Shown here: positions 9,525 to 22,182 of the stretch, piece by piece
Position numbering within the stretch: the stretch's first letter is position 1
How the letters are laid out: the number at the start of each line of letters is the position of its first letter
Assembly (NCBI GenBank): GCA_902553695.1
Contig: CACDLR010000003.1
Location: forward strand, 1 to 48,438
Source of the DNA: an uncultured Pelagibacteraceae bacterium
GTDB lineage: Bacteria > Pseudomonadota > Alphaproteobacteria > Pelagibacterales > Pelagibacteraceae
Direction: 5' to 3'
Length of the DNA stretch: 48,438 bases
Notes under the pieces: model-generated
Told to the model about the DNA's origin: nothing
The model's database searches: none
Seen by the model: only the letters and a program-made list of their open reading frames with translations
Position numbers and translations under genes: made by a program

Positions 9525-10144
9525 GGATACAGAATTTGTTTTTTCCAAGAGTCTAAATGCTTTGAGTACTCTAATCTTTGATGAAGTCTTCCTTCTACAT
9601 CTTTCCAAAATTCTATTCTTTTAGGTGAAAGCAAAAAACCTGACCAATACTTTGGTCTTGGAACATTGTTTTGATCTCTAAATTTATTTTTATATTCCTC
9701 AATTTTATTTAAAAAAGCATTCCTCGTTTCCATAGGTTTTGACTGATTAGATGACCAAGCTCCTATTCTGCTTAAATAAGGTCTAGAATTAAAATATTCA
9801 TCTGCTTCTTTATCAGATATTTGAGAAATATTTCCAGAAATTCTTACTTGTCTTAATAAAGATTTCCAATGAAAACACATTGATGCTTTAGGTATTTTTT
9901 TTAAATCTGTTCCTTTTTTGCTACTTAAATTAGTAAAAAAAACAAAACCATTAATATTAAATTCTTTTAGAAGAACCATTCTAACATCTGGCTGGTTAGA
10001 CTCGTTTACCGTAGCTAATGCAACAGCATTTGGATCATTAATTTCATTTTTTTCAGCTTCAAGCATCCATTGTTTAAAAACAACAAATGGATCATCTTCG
10101 TTCATGAAACAGCTATCTAGCCCTAAATTATTTTTTTTATTCAT
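9521..10144 (-). CDS. pdxH: Pyridoxamine/pyridoxine 5'-phosphate oxidase
   Basis: FMN enzyme that oxidises PNP or PMP to pyridoxal 5'-phosphate, serving both salvage and the end of de novo B6 synthesis. 207 residues. Seen are the FMN-binding segment [18 protein letters not shown] near 56-73, [15 protein letters not shown] near 87-101, [11 protein letters not shown] near 124-134 and the C-terminal [15 protein letters not shown] with the substrate-binding Arg/His. It stands alone between two convergent or divergent neighbours: 33 bp separates it from divergent aroC and it overlaps the end of ispB. Confidence 0.95.
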   Translation of the reverse strand: MNKKNNLGLDSCFMNEDDPFVVFKQWMLEAEKNEINDPNAVALATVNESNQPDVRMVLLKEFNINGFVFFTNLSSKKGTDLKKIPKASMCFHWKSLLRQVRISGNISQISDKEADEYFNSRPYLSRIGAWSSNQSKPMETRNAFLNKIEEYKNKFRDQNNVPRPKYWSGFLLSPKRIEFWKDVEGRLHQRLEYSKHLDSWKKQILYP

Positions 10145-10177
10145 AATTTCGACAAATTAAACTATATAACACATATA

Positions 10178-11263
10178 ATGTCATTTAATACTTTTGGAAA
10201 GATTTTTAGATTTACCACCTGGGGAGAGTCTCATGGACCGGCTATAGGGTGTATTATTGATGGTTGTCCACCAAATATACAAATTGGAGCTGCAGATATT
10301 CAGAAAGAATTAAATAAAAGAAGACCGGGTCAAAGTAAATTTGTCACTCAAAGAAAAGAAAAAGATTTAGTTCATATAATGTCAGGAGTATTTGAGGGCA
10401 AAACAACAGGAACACCAATATCATTAATAATTTATAACGAGGATCAGAAATCTAGGGACTATGAAACTATAAAATCTAAATTTAGACCAGGTCATGCAGA
10501 CTACACCTACTTTATGAAATATGGAATACGAGACTATAGAGGTGGTGGAAGACAGTCAGCTAGAGAGACAGCTGCAAGGGTTGCGGCTGGTGCAGTTGCA
10601 AAAAAAGTTTTAGAAAATAAAATCGGTAAAAAATATAAAGTTATTGGAGCTGTTACTCAGATTGGTATTTTAGGGAGTAATCCAAGTAATTGGAACGAAA
10701 AATTTATTGGAAAAAATTCTTTTTTCTGCCCAGATAAAAAAATTTTAAAACTTTGGGAAAAATACCTCTTAGCAATTAGAAAGGCTGGCTCTTCTTGTGG
10801 AGCTATAATAGAAATCAGAGTAAAAGGTATACCAACTGGTTTAGGTGCTCCAATTTATTCAAAATTAGACATGGATATAGCATCAGCGATGATGAGTATA
10901 AATGCTGTAAAAGGAGTTAATATTGGATCTGGAATGAATTCTGCTAAATTAACTGGTGAGGAAAATTCAGATGAAATTTTTAAAAAAGGTAAAAAAACAA
11001 TTTTTAAAACTAACAATGCTGGTGGAATTTTAGGAGGTATATCAACTGGGCAGGACATAATCGTTTCATTCGCAGTGAAACCAACATCATCAATTCTTAA
11101 AGAGAGAAGAACAATTGATAAAAAAGGTAAAAATACATCTATTTCTGTTAAAGGTAGACATGATCCTTGTGTTGGAATTCGTGCTGTTCCAATTGGTGAA
11201 GCAATGATGCATTGTGTATTATTGGATCACTACCTTATGAATAAAGCTCAGTGCGGAAATTAA
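10178..11263 (+). CDS. aroC: Chorismate synthase
   Basis: Last step of the shikimate pathway, EPSP to chorismate, with reduced FMN. 361 residues, full length. Signatures are [20 protein letters not shown] near 13-32 in two parts, RRPGQSKF near 49, [19 protein letters not shown] near 122-140 and the C-terminal [17 protein letters not shown] near 327-343. The ATG is preceded by no Shine-Dalgarno sequence; the 33-bp space shared with pdxH contains only A/T-rich candidate -10 boxes that I cannot choose between. It overlaps convergent dxs by 4 nt. Confidence 0.98.
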   Translation: MSFNTFGKIFRFTTWGESHGPAIGCIIDGCPPNIQIGAADIQKELNKRRPGQSKFVTQRKEKDLVHIMSGVFEGKTTGTPISLIIYNEDQKSRDYETIKSKFRPGHADYTYFMKYGIRDYRGGGRQSARETAARVAAGAVAKKVLENKIGKKYKVIGAVTQIGILGSNPSNWNEKFIGKNSFFCPDKKILKLWEKYLLAIRKAGSSCGAIIEIRVKGIPTGLGAPIYSKLDMDIASAMMSINAVKGVNIGSGMNSAKLTGEENSDEIFKKGKKTIFKTNNAGGILGGISTGQDIIVSFAVKPTSSILKERRTIDKKGKNTSISVKGRHDPCVGIRAVPIGEAMMHCVLLDHYLMNKAQCGN

Positions 11264-13170
11264 TTTGTTTTTTTAAATATAACTTTTGAATTTAATGTAT
11301 CAACAACTTTGTTTTCTATAGATATTGAATCTAAACCTGCAACCTTATACATATTCTCAGGTTTATCATGATCTATAAATAAGTCAGGTAGAATCATAGA
11401 CCTGAATTTTATGCCTTTATCTAATAAATTTTTTTCATTTAAAAAATGATTAACATGTGAGCCAAAACCACCTATAGATCCCTCTTCGATTGTAATTACT
11501 ACCTCATGATTGGTAGCGATTTGCCATAGAGAATTTTCATCCAAAGGTTTTGCAAAGCGTGCATCAAAAATAGTAGGGAAAATTCCTTTTTTTGATAAAC
11601 CTTTTTCTGCAATCAAACATTCTTGAAGTCTAGCTCCAAAATTTATTAAAGCCACTTGTTTTCCTTCTTTAATAAATTTTCCTTTACCAATAATTAATTT
11701 TTCATCTTCATTTGGTAATTCTATACCAATGCCAGTTCCCCTAGGATATCTAAATGCAGATGGTCTATCATTTATTTGGACTGAGGTATTAATCATTTTA
11801 ACAAGCTCTGATTCATCGCTGGCCGCCATTACAACAAAATTTGGCAATGTAGACAAATACGTTATGTCAAATGAACCAGCGTGTGTTGGTCCATCTGCTC
11901 CAACTAGTCCAGCCCTATCAATCGCAAATCTTACTGGAAGTGATTGAATTGCGATATCATGAACTACTTGATCATAAGCTCTTTGTAAAAAAGTCGAGTA
12001 GATTGCCGCAAAAGGTTTATAACCTTGAGTTGCCAAGCCTCCAGAAAAAGTTACCGCGTGTTGTTCTGCAATTCCTACATCAAACATTCTATCAGGAAAC
12101 TTCTCAGCAAATAGGTCCATTCCGGTTCCACCTGGCATTGCGGCTGTAACTCCAATAATTTTACTATCTTTTTCTGCATGTTTAATTAATGAGTTCGCAA
12201 AAACTTTTGTATAAGAGGGAGCTAAATTTTTTCCTTTGTCTTGTTTGCCAGTTAATACATTAAATTTGGTAACTCCATGGTATTTGTCCGAAGATTTTTC
12301 AGCAAATTCATATCCTTTACCTTTTTCAGTTTTTATATGTATAAGAACTGGACCATCATATTTCATATTTTTTGCATTCTCTAAAACAGAGGTGAGAACA
12401 TCTATGTCATGACCATCTATTGGGCCAACATAATAAAATCCTAGCGAATTAAATAAAGTACCCCCAGTAACAGCAGATCTAAAAAAATCTTCAGCTTTAC
12501 CAGCTTTTTTCATAAACCTTTTTGAGAGTGAAGAAATAATTAATTTTATTGTTTCTCTTAAACTAAAGTAAATTTTACCTGATAAGATTTTAGCTAAATA
12601 AGTTCTTAAAGCACCAACTGGCTTAGCAATTGACATGTCATTATCATTTAAAATAACTATCATTTTGGTTCTTGCTGATCCAGCGTTGTTCATCGCCTCA
12701 TATGCCATACCAGCACTTAAAGCTCCATCACCTATCACTGCCACAACATCCTCAGATTTATTTGAAAGTTTATTTGCAGTTGCAATACCCAAGGCAGCGG
12801 AAATAGATGTGGAGCTATGTGCAGCGCCAAAGGGATCGTATTCACTTTCATCTCTTTTCGTAAAACCAGATAGTCCTCCTCCAGTTCTTAAAGTTTCAAT
12901 TTTATCTTTTCTTCCTGTTAGTATTTTATGGGGATATGATTGATGGCCAACATCCCAGATAATTTTATCTTTAGGTGTATCAAATACATGATGAAGTGCT
13001 ACAGTTAATTCAACAACACCTAAACCAGCACCTAAATGTCCTCCAGTTTTTGATACCGCTTGTATCATCTTATCTCTAATCTCTTTTGAAAGAACTTTTA
13101 GATCTGAATTTGATAGTTTTTTTATATCAGATGGAAAATTAATATTATTTAAAAACTTATAATCTGACAT
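11260..13170 (-). CDS. dxs: 1-deoxy-D-xylulose-5-phosphate synthase
   Basis: Thiamine-diphosphate enzyme condensing pyruvate and glyceraldehyde 3-phosphate, the entry step of the MEP isoprenoid pathway. 636 residues. The ThDP motif begins at [18 protein letters not shown] near 145-162; the catalytic Glu and His region is [15 protein letters not shown] near 370-384; [15 protein letters not shown] near 415-429 is typical of DXS and separates it from transketolase. It follows ispA with no gap and is the last gene of an xseB-ispA-dxs unit, an order also known in gammaproteobacteria, tying synthesis of IPP/DMAPP to its condensation. Confidence 0.98.
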   Translation of the reverse strand: MSDYKFLNNINFPSDIKKLSNSDLKVLSKEIRDKMIQAVSKTGGHLGAGLGVVELTVALHHVFDTPKDKIIWDVGHQSYPHKILTGRKDKIETLRTGGGLSGFTKRDESEYDPFGAAHSSTSISAALGIATANKLSNKSEDVVAVIGDGALSAGMAYEAMNNAGSARTKMIVILNDNDMSIAKPVGALRTYLAKILSGKIYFSLRETIKLIISSLSKRFMKKAGKAEDFFRSAVTGGTLFNSLGFYYVGPIDGHDIDVLTSVLENAKNMKYDGPVLIHIKTEKGKGYEFAEKSSDKYHGVTKFNVLTGKQDKGKNLAPSYTKVFANSLIKHAEKDSKIIGVTAAMPGGTGMDLFAEKFPDRMFDVGIAEQHAVTFSGGLATQGYKPFAAIYSTFLQRAYDQVVHDIAIQSLPVRFAIDRAGLVGADGPTHAGSFDITYLSTLPNFVVMAASDESELVKMINTSVQINDRPSAFRYPRGTGIGIELPNEDEKLIIGKGKFIKEGKQVALINFGARLQECLIAEKGLSKKGIFPTIFDARFAKPLDENSLWQIATNHEVVITIEEGSIGGFGSHVNHFLNEKNLLDKGIKFRSMILPDLFIDHDKPENMYKVAGLDSISIENKVVDTLNSKVIFKKTN

Positions 13171-14040
13171 TTAGCTGTTTCTTTCCATAATAAAATTTAT
13201 TGTTTCTCTTAAATCATTTGCATTATTATTTTGAGCTTTCAATTTTTTATAAATATTTTGTTTAAGCTTGTTAGCATATTTAACTGCATTTTTGTATCCA
13301 AGTAAACTAATTATAGTAGCCTTCCCTTTTTTTTTATCTTTTTGTGTTTTTTTTCCTGCAAATTTTGTTTTACCTTTATAATCAATTAAATCATCTACAA
13401 TTTGAAATAATAATCCAATATCTTTTCCTATTTTTGAAAAAGAATTTAAATTTTTTTTATTATTTTTTATTATTAATGGAGCTATACAACAAAATTCAAA
13501 AAGCTTGCCTGTTTTTTTTAATTCCATATTTAGTATTTTTTTAATAGAGACTTTCTTTTTTTCATAACTTAAATCTAAGTATTGACCACCTGCGATTCCC
13601 GTTTGACCTGAACATCTTGAGAGAATATTAATTAATTTAGATTTAATTTTGTCATCTACTTTAAAGTTTTTATCACTCAATATTTCAAATGCTGTTGTTA
13701 ACAAAGAATTGCCCGCTAATATAGCTGTAGACTCTCCAAACTTTACATGGGTAGATGGTTTGCCTCTTCTAAGTTTATCATCATCCATACAAGGTAAATC
13801 ATCATGAATTAGTGAATAAGCATGTATAGCTTCCACTGAAGCAGCCAATGTTAATAAATCTTTATTTTTAACTTTAAAAATTTTACCTATATCAAAAATA
13901 ATTTTTGATCTAATTTTTTTTCCCCCTGGAAACAAACCATATTTCATCGGCAAGATTAGTTCTGAAGTATTAAATTTTGACAAATAATTATTTAAATAAA
14001 TATTAATTTTTTTTGATAATTTTTTTAGTTTTTTTTCCAT
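13171..14040 (-). CDS. ispA: Farnesyl/geranylgeranyl diphosphate synthase (short-chain)
   Basis: Condenses DMAPP with IPP to C15 (or C20) prenyl diphosphate, supplying ispB and undecaprenyl synthesis. 289 residues. It has FPGGKKIRSKI near 37-47, first Asp-rich motif HDDLPCMDDDKLRRG near 79-93 with the two-residue insertion typical of bacterial FPP synthases, GQYLDLSYE, and second motif VDDLIDYKGK near 216-225. The N terminus overlaps the xseB reading frame by 38 nt. The C-terminal half is unusually Lys/Asn-rich. Product length (FPP or GGPP) is not decided by sequence inspection. Confidence 0.94.
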   Translation of the reverse strand: MEKKLKKLSKKINIYLNNYLSKFNTSELILPMKYGLFPGGKKIRSKIIFDIGKIFKVKNKDLLTLAASVEAIHAYSLIHDDLPCMDDDKLRRGKPSTHVKFGESTAILAGNSLLTTAFEILSDKNFKVDDKIKSKLINILSRCSGQTGIAGGQYLDLSYEKKKVSIKKILNMELKKTGKLFEFCCIAPLIIKNNKKNLNSFSKIGKDIGLLFQIVDDLIDYKGKTKFAGKKTQKDKKKGKATIISLLGYKNAVKYANKLKQNIYKKLKAQNNNANDLRETINFIMERNS

Positions 14041-14266
14041 TATTAATTATCTCATCAATTTTATTTTTTGTTTTTTTTGATATTGACCTTGTTTCTTGGT
14101 GAAATTTTTTTTCTATGAAATTATTTAACCTTATCAGCTCTTGATAGTCTTTTATAAAATCATTTAAGCTCTTTTTTTCTAAATTATCAATTATTTTATT
14201 TGCCAAATTATTTAATTCCTCCAATGATTTAGTTTCAATATCATCTAGTAAATTTTTATCTTTCAT
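14003..14266 (-). CDS. xseB: Exodeoxyribonuclease VII small subunit (divergent)
   Basis: Small subunit of ExoVII, which degrades single-stranded DNA to oligonucleotides together with XseA. 87 residues, helical. The core resembles the family pattern: KSLEELNNLANKIIDNLEKK followed by SLNDFIKDYQELIRLNNFIE, the usual two-helix hairpin with a leading S-x-EE-x-x-L. The C terminus is a Lys-rich tail without known function. Identity rests on this weak pattern, the length and the position immediately upstream of ispA-dxs, the canonical place for xseB. xseA is not in the window. Divergent from tsaC with only 20 bp between starts. Confidence 0.75.
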   Translation of the reverse strand: MKDKNLLDDIETKSLEELNNLANKIIDNLEKKSLNDFIKDYQELIRLNNFIEKKFHQETRSISKKTKNKIDEIINNGKKTKKIIKKN

Positions 14267-14286
14267 ATATTAGTTGGTATTATTAT

Positions 14287-15219
14287 ATGAAAAACAATCT
14301 TTCAAATATTAAAAAAGCCATAAAATATCTAAATAAAAACCAATGTGTAGGAATACCTACAGAAACTGTTTATGGTCTTGCTGCAAATGCTTATTCTTCA
14401 GTTGCAACTGCTAAAATATTTAAACTAAAGAAAAGACCTAAACAAAACCCTCTTATTGTTCACTATTTTAATCTTAAAATGTTAAAAAAAGATTGTGAAA
14501 TTAATGAACTTTTCTTAAAATTATATAGGAGATATTCACCTGGTCCAATATCTTATATATTAAAACTAAAAAAAAATAGCTTAATTTCGAAAAATGTTAC
14601 AAATAAAAAAAAGACTTTAGCAGTAAGATTCCCCAGCCATCCAACAACAAGAAATTTATTAAAAAAATTAAATTATCCATTGGCAGCACCTAGTGCAAAT
14701 ATTTCTACGAAAATCAGCCCTGTTTCGAAAAAAGATGTTAAAGATGAATTTGGAAAGAAAATAAGTTTAATATTAGATGGTGGACAATCTAAAATTGGTG
14801 TTGAGTCAACTATAGTAAACTTAGTTGATAAACCTCAAATTTTGAGATTAGGGGGATTACCAAAAGAAGAAATAAAAAAATATTTAAATTTAAAAATTAA
14901 TTATGATAAAAAATCAAAATTCAAATCACCTGGACAGAGTAAAACTCATTATTCCCCTCACATAAAATTAAGATTGAATATTAAAAATCCAAATCAAAAT
15001 GAAGCATTTATTTTAATAAGAAAAAGAAAAAAATTAAATACAAACTATTTTTATTTATCAAAGAATAATAACCTTAAAGAAGCGGCAAAAAATTTATATA
15101 AAACTCTTAGATCTATAAAAAAGAATAAATTTAAAAGTATAGCTGTAGAAAAAATTCCGAATGAAGGATTTGGTGAAGTGATTAATGATAGATTAAAAAG
15201 AGCATCTAATTTTAAATGA
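14287..15219 (+). CDS. tsaC: L-threonylcarbamoyladenylate synthase (Sua5-type)
   Basis: Makes threonylcarbamoyl-AMP from Thr, bicarbonate and ATP for the universal t6A37 tRNA modification. 310 residues: an N-terminal YrdC domain of about 200 residues (PTETVYGLAANAYSS near 21-35, KKRPKQNPLIVHY near 47-59, FPSHPTTRNLL near 116-126, PLAAPSANISTKISP near 133-147) and a C-terminal Sua5 domain after SPGQSKTHYSPH near 217-228. This is the long Sua5 architecture rather than the short TsaC. The stop overlaps the ATG of the following ABC ATPase in an ATGA, so the two are translationally linked, though no functional link is evident. Confidence 0.93.
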   Translation: MKNNLSNIKKAIKYLNKNQCVGIPTETVYGLAANAYSSVATAKIFKLKKRPKQNPLIVHYFNLKMLKKDCEINELFLKLYRRYSPGPISYILKLKKNSLISKNVTNKKKTLAVRFPSHPTTRNLLKKLNYPLAAPSANISTKISPVSKKDVKDEFGKKISLILDGGQSKIGVESTIVNLVDKPQILRLGGLPKEEIKKYLNLKINYDKKSKFKSPGQSKTHYSPHIKLRLNIKNPNQNEAFILIRKRKKLNTNYFYLSKNNNLKEAAKNLYKTLRSIKKNKFKSIAVEKIPNEGFGEVINDRLKRASNFK

Positions 15220-15953
15220 CTTATTTAGTTGAGGTTAAAAATCTAAAAAAAAATTATGCTTCGAAAGAGGCAGTGAAAGATATTTCTTTTAATATAAAAG
15301 AAAATGAAATATTGGGATTATTAGGTCCAAATGGATCTGGAAAAACCACTACAATAGGAATGCTTTTAGGTCTTTTAAAGCCTTCAAACGGAGAAATCAA
15401 AATAGATAACATGAACTTTGAAAAAAATAGAATAGAGATACTAAGTAAAATAAATTTTATATCTCCTTATATTGAGCTTCCAAAAAAACTAACTGTTAAA
15501 CAAAATTTAATAGTTTATGGAAAATTATATAATATAAAAAACTTGAAGGAGCGAATAGAGTATCTAGCTGAGAAACTTAGGTTAGAGGAACTTTTAGATA
15601 GAATTACAGGCGAGCTTTCCTCTGGTCAAAAGAATAGAGCAAGTTTAGCTAAAGCACTAATCAATAAACCAAAAGTATTATTTCTTGACGAGCCAACTGC
15701 ATCACTAGACCCTGAAATAGGAGACTTTGTAAGAAGTTTTTTAGAAATTTATAAAAAAGAAAACAAAATATCAATTTTATTGGCTTCTCATAATATGAAT
15801 GAAGTTAGTAGACTATGTAAATCAGTTTTAATGATGAAAAATGGAATAATTATAGATGAAGGGACTCCATCTTCACTTATTGAGAAACATGGACGTAAAA
15901 ATTTAGAAGAGGTTTTTCTTAAGCTATCAAAGGACAAAAATGAATATAATTAG
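15216..15953 (+). CDS. ABC-2 type exporter, ATP-binding protein
   Basis: ATPase subunit of an export-type ABC transporter. 245 residues. Walker A GPNGSGKTTT near 39-48, signature LSSGQKNRASLAKAL near 133-147, Walker B VLFLDEPTASLDP near 153-165 and the switch His in LLASHNMNE near 187-195. The sequence resembles CcmA/NodI-type ATPases that pair with ABC-2 membrane proteins. Its ATG overlaps the tsaC stop, and its end overlaps the permease gene by 14 nt, so the pair forms one transporter. Substrate cannot be assigned; no substrate-binding protein is nearby, which fits export. Confidence 0.93.
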   Translation: MTYLVEVKNLKKNYASKEAVKDISFNIKENEILGLLGPNGSGKTTTIGMLLGLLKPSNGEIKIDNMNFEKNRIEILSKINFISPYIELPKKLTVKQNLIVYGKLYNIKNLKERIEYLAEKLRLEELLDRITGELSSGQKNRASLAKALINKPKVLFLDEPTASLDPEIGDFVRSFLEIYKKENKISILLASHNMNEVSRLCKSVLMMKNGIIIDEGTPSSLIEKHGRKNLEEVFLKLSKDKNEYN

Positions 15954-16731
15954 AGTATATGGGCTTTTTTTAAGACATTTTTATTTAATTACTAGATCAT
16001 TTCCTAGAATATTAGATTTAATTTATTGGCCGTCAATACAAATAACGCTATGGGGATTTATATCTAATTTCTTTGCCACATACAGTACATATTATAATAA
16101 TGCAGTTGGAATAATCTTAACATGTGCAATACTTTATGATTTTTTATTTAGAACAAGTATAGGATTCAACATGCTTTTTCTAGAAGAGATATGGAGTAGA
16201 AATTTTACGAATTTATTTATTTCCCCAATGAAGATAAGTGAGATAATTACTTCTCTAGTTGTTACCGCTTTAATCAGAGCTTTAATTGGCTTGGTTCCAG
16301 CAATATTATTAACTTCACCATTATTTGGTATATCGATTCTCAATCTAGGAATATATTTATTTTTCCTTTTCTTAAGTTTATATATTTTTGGAATTACTTT
16401 GGGTATATTGGTATCTGCTGGTTTACTAAGATTTGGACCATCTTTTGAAAATATTGCCTGGTCTACAATGTTTCTTATAGCCCCTTTTGGCTGTGTTTAT
16501 TATCCGGTTGATATATTGCCAGATATTTTCAAAAATATTGCATACTGCATGCCATTAGTTTACATTTTTGAGGAAGCAAGAAATATACTGATTAATCAAA
16601 CAGTTAATATTAAAAATATTTATTTAGCTTTTATGCTTAATATAACTTATTTATTAATCGCTATTAGTTTGTTTTATTATTCTTTTAATCAAGCAAGAAA
16701 AAAAGGGACGTTAATAAATATTGGAGAATAA
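15940..16731 (+). CDS. ABC-2 type exporter, membrane permease
   Basis: Integral inner-membrane partner of the preceding ATPase. 263 residues with about six hydrophobic segments, including stretches near 30-45, 55-75, 100-130, 135-160, 175-195 and 230-250. WSTMFLIAPFGCVYYPVDILP near 175-195 in two parts is the conserved ABC-2 region between the last transmembrane helices. Family members export lipids, polysaccharides or drugs; I cannot choose between them. The TAA stop is immediately followed, without a spacer, by the reverse complement of the CCA end of tRNA-Arg. Confidence 0.9.
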   Translation: MNIIRVYGLFLRHFYLITRSFPRILDLIYWPSIQITLWGFISNFFATYSTYYNNAVGIILTCAILYDFLFRTSIGFNMLFLEEIWSRNFTNLFISPMKISEIITSLVVTALIRALIGLVPAILLTSPLFGISILNLGIYLFFLFLSLYIFGITLGILVSAGLLRFGPSFENIAWSTMFLIAPFGCVYYPVDILPDIFKNIAYCMPLVYIFEEARNILINQTVNIKNIYLAFMLNITYLLIAISLFYYSFNQARKKGTLINIGE

Positions 16732-16808
16732 TGGCGCGCCCGCAAGGAGTTGAACCCTGAACCTCCAGAGCCGAAATCTGGCGCTCTATCCAGTTGAGCT
16801 ACGAGCGC
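16732..16808 (-). tRNA. tRNA-Arg (anticodon TCG), CCA encoded
   Basis: Minus-strand cloverleaf of 77 nt: acceptor GCGCTCG paired with CGGGCGC (one U-G pair), D arm GCTC-AACTGGATA-GAGC, anticodon arm CCAGA-TTTCGGC-TCTGG with anticodon TCG, T arm CAGGG-TTCAACT-CCTTG, discriminator G and encoded CCA. It reads CGN arginine codons. A TATAAT box about 13 nt upstream of the 5' end on the minus strand may be its -10, but no good -35 goes with it. The 3' end touches the stop codon of the convergent ABC permease gene. Confidence 0.96.
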
Positions 16809-16831
16809 ATTATGTATTAATATTATAATAT

Positions 16832-17809
16832 ATGAAAAATATCATTAATTTAATTGTTGAGGAAAATTCACACAAATTAAGGATTGATACCTTTATTTCT
16901 CAAAAATGTTCAGAAATAAGCAGAACTAGAATTAAAAATTTAATCATAAATAGAAAAATTAAAATTAACGGTAAAATTATTGATACACCTTCAAAAAAGA
17001 TAACTAATGGTGATAGTATTACATTTGAGTTGACTGAACCACAAAAGACTTCATTAAAACCATTTAATTTTAATTTAGATATTATTTATCAAGACAATGA
17101 TTTGATAGTAATAAATAAACCAGCAGGAATATCTATGCATCCTGGTCCTGGTAATTACGATAATACGATTGTAAATGCTTTAATAAATTATAATAATATA
17201 AAATTATCATCAATTGGGGATGAATTAAGACCAGGAATAATTCACAGAATTGATAAGGATACATCAGGTTTAGTTGTAATTGCAAAAAATAACTTAAGCC
17301 ATGAAAAGATTTCAAAACAATTCAGTAAACATTCTATTGACAGAGTATATAATGCTTTAGTTTGGGGGAAATTAAGGCCTCAGACAGGAAATATTGAAAC
17401 TCTTATAACTAGGAGTTCTAAAAATAGACAGTTGATGGATGTTAGCTTGATAAAAGGAAAAAAAGCAATAACTAAATATAAAACACTCAAAGTTTTTGAA
17501 GGGAAAACTATTCCTACACTTAGCTTATTGGAATGTAAGCTTGAAACTGGAAGAACGCATCAAATAAGAGTACATATGAATTACAAAGGTAATCAAATTG
17601 TAGGAGATAAAAAATATAAAAAAAAATATAAAAAATTAAAGAGTATAAACAAAAAGATAGATACATTAATCATTAATTTACAAAGACAATTCTTACATGC
17701 TAAAATTTTAGGTTTTAATCATCCCAAAACAGGTAAAAAACTTTATTTTGAGTCAAATTTACCAAATGATTTACAAAAAATAATAAATGTCCTCGAAAAT
17801 TCTAACTAA
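16832..17809 (+). CDS. rluD: RluA-family 23S rRNA pseudouridine synthase (RluD-like)
   Basis: Isomerises uridines in large-subunit rRNA to pseudouridine. 325 residues: an N-terminal S4 RNA-binding domain near 14-75 (RIDTFISQKCSEISRTRI) and the RluA catalytic domain with the nucleophilic Asp in HRIDKDTSGLVVIAK near 137-151, plus LLECKLETGRTHQIRVH near 229-245. The order (S4 domain first) and length fit RluD, which modifies helix 69, but RluC cannot be excluded without alignment. In many alphaproteobacteria this gene lies next to rpoH, as here; 48 bp separate them. Confidence 0.88.
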   Translation: MKNIINLIVEENSHKLRIDTFISQKCSEISRTRIKNLIINRKIKINGKIIDTPSKKITNGDSITFELTEPQKTSLKPFNFNLDIIYQDNDLIVINKPAGISMHPGPGNYDNTIVNALINYNNIKLSSIGDELRPGIIHRIDKDTSGLVVIAKNNLSHEKISKQFSKHSIDRVYNALVWGKLRPQTGNIETLITRSSKNRQLMDVSLIKGKKAITKYKTLKVFEGKTIPTLSLLECKLETGRTHQIRVHMNYKGNQIVGDKKYKKKYKKLKSINKKIDTLIINLQRQFLHAKILGFNHPKTGKKLYFESNLPNDLQKIINVLENSN

Positions 17810-17857
17810 TTAGATGTTGTAAAAAAAAAATTGTTTATTAAATAATTATCTAAAATT

Positions 17858-20849
<2,992 letters not shown>

Positions 20850-20850
20850 T

Positions 20851-22182
20851 TTAATTTATAGATCGTTTTATAAGATTAATACATTTCGTCATTAGTTTTT
20901 TGTCGTTTGACTCACACATTATTCTTATTTTTGGCTCTGTACCAGAAGGTCTTACCAGAATCCTTCCTTTATTCTTTAAAATTTGTTTTGCACTAATAAT
21001 TGATTGTTTGCAATTTTTTAAATTAATAACTGATTTATCCTTAACATTTATATTAATAAGTTTTTGAGGTATTTTTCTAAAATTATTAAATAGTTCACTT
21101 GCTTTTTTTCCTTTACTCATAGAATAGAGAATTTCTAATGCAACAAGAATACCATCACCTGTAGTTGCAAAATTTCCAAGAATAATATGACCAGATTGTT
21201 CTCCACCTAAATTACATCTATTTTTTTTCATAACTTCTTTAACATACCTATCTCCTACGTTTGCTCTAATAAATTTTATTTTATTTGTTTTAAATAATTT
21301 TTCTAATCCATAATTTGACATAAGTGTACCTACAACTCCACCTTTTAAAATTTTTTTCTTTTTCCATCTTAATGCAATCATTGCAATTATTTGATCACCA
21401 TCAATTATTTTTCCTTTTTCATCACAAATTATAATTCTATCAGCATCACCATCCAAAGAAATTCCAAGGTTTACTTTTTTTTTTTTAGAAAAAAATTTGA
21501 TTTTATTTGGAAAAGTTGATCCACAATTTGAATTAATATTTAAACCATTTGGGGAAGTTCCAATATCATAAACTTTAGCACCTAATGATTTGAGTATTTT
21601 TGGCCCTGATTTATAACCAGCGCCATTAGCACAATCTATTGCTATCTTAAGACCTTTTAAAGAAAAATTTCTAGGAAAATTGCTTTTAAGAATATTAATA
21701 TATTTATCATTTGCATCCTCCAGTCTTTTTACTCTTCCAAGAACATCTGGATTAATTAAATGTTTTGAAATCTTTGTATCAATAAGTTTTTCGATTTTTT
21801 TTTCTATTTTATCTGAAAGTTTAAGTCCATCAGGACCAAAAAGTTTAAGCCCATTATCATAGAAAGGATTATGAGATGCTGTAATCATGATTCCAAGATT
21901 TGCATCCATTTTTTTTGTTAGCATTGCTAAACCATTTGTTGGCAAAGGCCCAAGAGTATAAACATGCATTCCAGCTGAAGCTAAACCAGAAACAAGTGCT
22001 GGTTCTAATGTATAGCCAGATAATCTTGTATCTTTTGCAATAATTGCTATTTGTTTTTTTTTCTTTAGATTTCTAAAGTATGTACCTGCGGCAAGACCAA
22101 ATTTAAAAAACATATCACCGTTTATTTTATACTGATTTACAGTTCCCCTTATGCCGTCTGTTCCAAAATATCTTTTGCTCAT
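20851..22182 (-). CDS. glmM: Phosphoglucosamine mutase
   Basis: Converts glucosamine-6-phosphate to glucosamine-1-phosphate for UDP-GlcNAc, peptidoglycan and LPS synthesis. 443 residues. Signatures are YFGTDGIRGTVN near 4-15, the phosphoserine loop MITASHNPFYDNG near 98-110 (catalytic Ser near 102), the Mg loop DGDADRIIICDEKG near 241-254, GGEQSGHIILG near 324-334 and the phosphate-binding RPSGTEPKIRIM near 408-419. The ATG overlaps the folP stop in ATGA. The folP-glmM pairing after ftsH is widely conserved in proteobacteria. Confidence 0.98.
   Translation of the reverse strand: MSKRYFGTDGIRGTVNQYKINGDMFFKFGLAAGTYFRNLKKKKQIAIIAKDTRLSGYTLEPALVSGLASAGMHVYTLGPLPTNGLAMLTKKMDANLGIMITASHNPFYDNGLKLFGPDGLKLSDKIEKKIEKLIDTKISKHLINPDVLGRVKRLEDANDKYINILKSNFPRNFSLKGLKIAIDCANGAGYKSGPKILKSLGAKVYDIGTSPNGLNINSNCGSTFPNKIKFFSKKKKVNLGISLDGDADRIIICDEKGKIIDGDQIIAMIALRWKKKKILKGGVVGTLMSNYGLEKLFKTNKIKFIRANVGDRYVKEVMKKNRCNLGGEQSGHIILGNFATTGDGILVALEILYSMSKGKKASELFNNFRKIPQKLININVKDKSVINLKNCKQSIISAKQILKNKGRILVRPSGTEPKIRIMCESNDKKLMTKCINLIKRSIN

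Noticed and set aside
13300-13560. Long A/T runs in ispA, folP and glyS as possible frameshifts
   Set aside because: The frames stay open and family motifs continue in register on both sides of the runs.
16809-16831. TATAAT next to the rluD start as the rluD promoter
   Set aside because: It lies 5 nt from the ATG, so transcription would start inside the gene; it fits tRNA-Arg on the other strand at best, without a clear -35.
20850-20850. TPP riboswitch before thiD, and glycine riboswitch before glyQ
   Set aside because: thiD begins 1 nt after glmM and glyQ overlaps the S49 gene, so there is no leader to hold a riboswitch.
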